Assembly: GCF_019457635.1 (NCBI RefSeq)
Contig: NZ_CP080412.1
Coordinates: 3,782,001-3,846,000, forward strand
Reading direction: 5' to 3'
Origin: Shewanella mangrovisoli
GTDB taxonomy: Bacteria > Pseudomonadota > Gammaproteobacteria > Enterobacterales > Shewanellaceae
Length of the DNA stretch: 64,000 nucleotides
In this document: positions 63,512 to 64,000 of the stretch, one piece after another
Layout: every line of letters begins with the position of its first letter
Numbering within the stretch: position 1 is the first letter of the stretch
The notes under the pieces: generated by a model
Databases searched by the model: none
Told to the model about the DNA's origin: nothing
Seen by the model: the letters and a program-made list of their open reading frames with translations, nothing else
Made by a program: the position numbers and the translations under genes

Positions 63512-64000
63512 TTACAGGTTGATCTTAGGATCTAAAGCACCTGACTGATAAGCTTTGTACATTGCTTGTAAAGACAATGGCTTAATCTTAGAAGCTTGAC
63601 CCGCACAACCGAAGGCTTCGTAGCGAACAGTACAGATGTCTGCCATCGCTTCCATAGAGGCTTTCAGGAACTTACGTGGGTCGAACTCGCTTGGGTGTTC
63701 GGCCAAGTATTTACGTACCGCACCGGTAGACGCTAAGCGTAAATCGGTATCGATGTTCACTTTACGCACACCGTGTTTGATACCTTCAACGATTTCTTCT
63801 AATGGCACGCCGTAAGTTTCAGGAATTTGACCACCGTATTGGTTGATGATCTGTAACCATTCTTGAGGTACTGAAGATGAACCGTGCATCACTAAGTGAG
63901 TGTTAGGAATGCGGGCATGGATTTCTTTGATGCGGTCGATACGCAGAACATCACCCGTTGGTTTACGGCTGAACTTGTATGCACCGTGGCTAGTACCAAT
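63512..64000 (-). CDS. fba: Class II fructose-bisphosphate aldolase (partial, N-terminus off the window)
   Basis: C-terminal 162 residues of the zinc-dependent glycolytic aldolase that splits fructose-1,6-bisphosphate. The frame stays open to base 64000; an internal ATG pair near 63892 is not the start. Seen: [10 protein letters not shown] (active-site region), VMHGSSSVP, and the phosphate-binding [13 protein letters not shown]. The last residues [19 protein letters not shown] fit the Calvin-type class IIB sequence (fda/cbbA-like subfamily). Confidence 0.95.
   Translation of the reverse strand: MGTSHGAYKFSRKPTGDVLRIDRIKEIHARIPNTHLVMHGSSSVPQEWLQIINQYGGQIPETYGVPLEEIVEGIKHGVRKVNIDTDLRLASTGAVRKYLAEHPSEFDPRKFLKASMEAMADICTVRYEAFGCAGQASKIKPLSLQAMYKAYQSGALDPKINL

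Noticed and set aside
1..64000. tRNA, rRNA, CRISPR arrays, IS elements, prophage
   Set aside because: Scanned for typical sequences and repeat patterns; none found. A tRNAscan or IS search could not be run here.

Overview
The window reads as chromosomal DNA of a Shewanella (gammaproteobacterium), probably close to S. oneidensis or the MR-4/MR-7/ANA-3 group. The strongest marker is fccA, the periplasmic tetraheme flavocytochrome c3 fumarate reductase. A split-Soret diheme cytochrome, GlyGly-CTERM proteases and the xerD-dsbC-recJ order fit the same lineage. No IS element, prophage, CRISPR array, rRNA or tRNA was seen. Gene density is high and most 3' ends carry a recognisable hairpin terminator. 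No database was searched; all identifications come from reading the sequence.

Layout. 1-834: truncated chromate transporter (-). 1019-11731: two tandem giant secreted subtilases (-) whose 3' ends and terminators are nearly identical. 12025-15230: MipA/OmpV - DUF3019 - response regulator - histidine kinase operon (+), an envelope-sensing unit. 15245-18886: rlmC, a GlpD-like oxidase, then divergent ohrR/ohr with two palindromic operators. 19113-22237: a thioredoxin-CcdA fusion, a tiny protein and three small minus-strand genes. 22741-26571: fccA, ldhA and a dienelactone hydrolase (anaerobic/fermentative metabolism). 26681-30469: DUF3332 lipoprotein, small MscS-like protein, spermidine-synthase-like protein, exported M17 aminopeptidase. 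30811-33191: ahpC and ahpF, separated by a strongly structured ~160-nt element. 33266-39565 (-): small membrane proteins, GNAT, recJ, dsbC, xerD, brnQ. 40089-45237: trmN6, then a MHYT hybrid kinase coupled to an HD-GYP regulator. 45659-52500: srmB, an RND efflux adaptor/pump pair and a radical SAM protein. 52634-56249: a sensor with a degenerate GGDEF domain overlapping tail to tail with an unknown membrane protein. 56334-60760: two paralogous ToxR/ToxS-like pairs enclosing a cytochrome/lipoprotein operon. 60927-64000: nhaD, a DUF481 barrel and the 3' part of fba.

The most interesting unit is 56334-60760. Two membrane-bound winged-helix regulators, each with its own small membrane partner and the same 8-nt GTG overlap, flank a Tat-exported split-Soret cytochrome and a heme-less lipoprotein that resembles the N-terminal domain of OmcA/MtrC. 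This looks like an undescribed envelope redox-sensing module. The second is the ahpC-ahpF intergenic RNA or repeat, with nested long-range helices and a competing hairpin. The third is the 3'-end homogenisation of the two subtilases. Peroxide defence is doubled here (ohr/ohrR and ahpCF), and c-di-GMP-type signalling appears twice (HD-GYP and a dead GGDEF).
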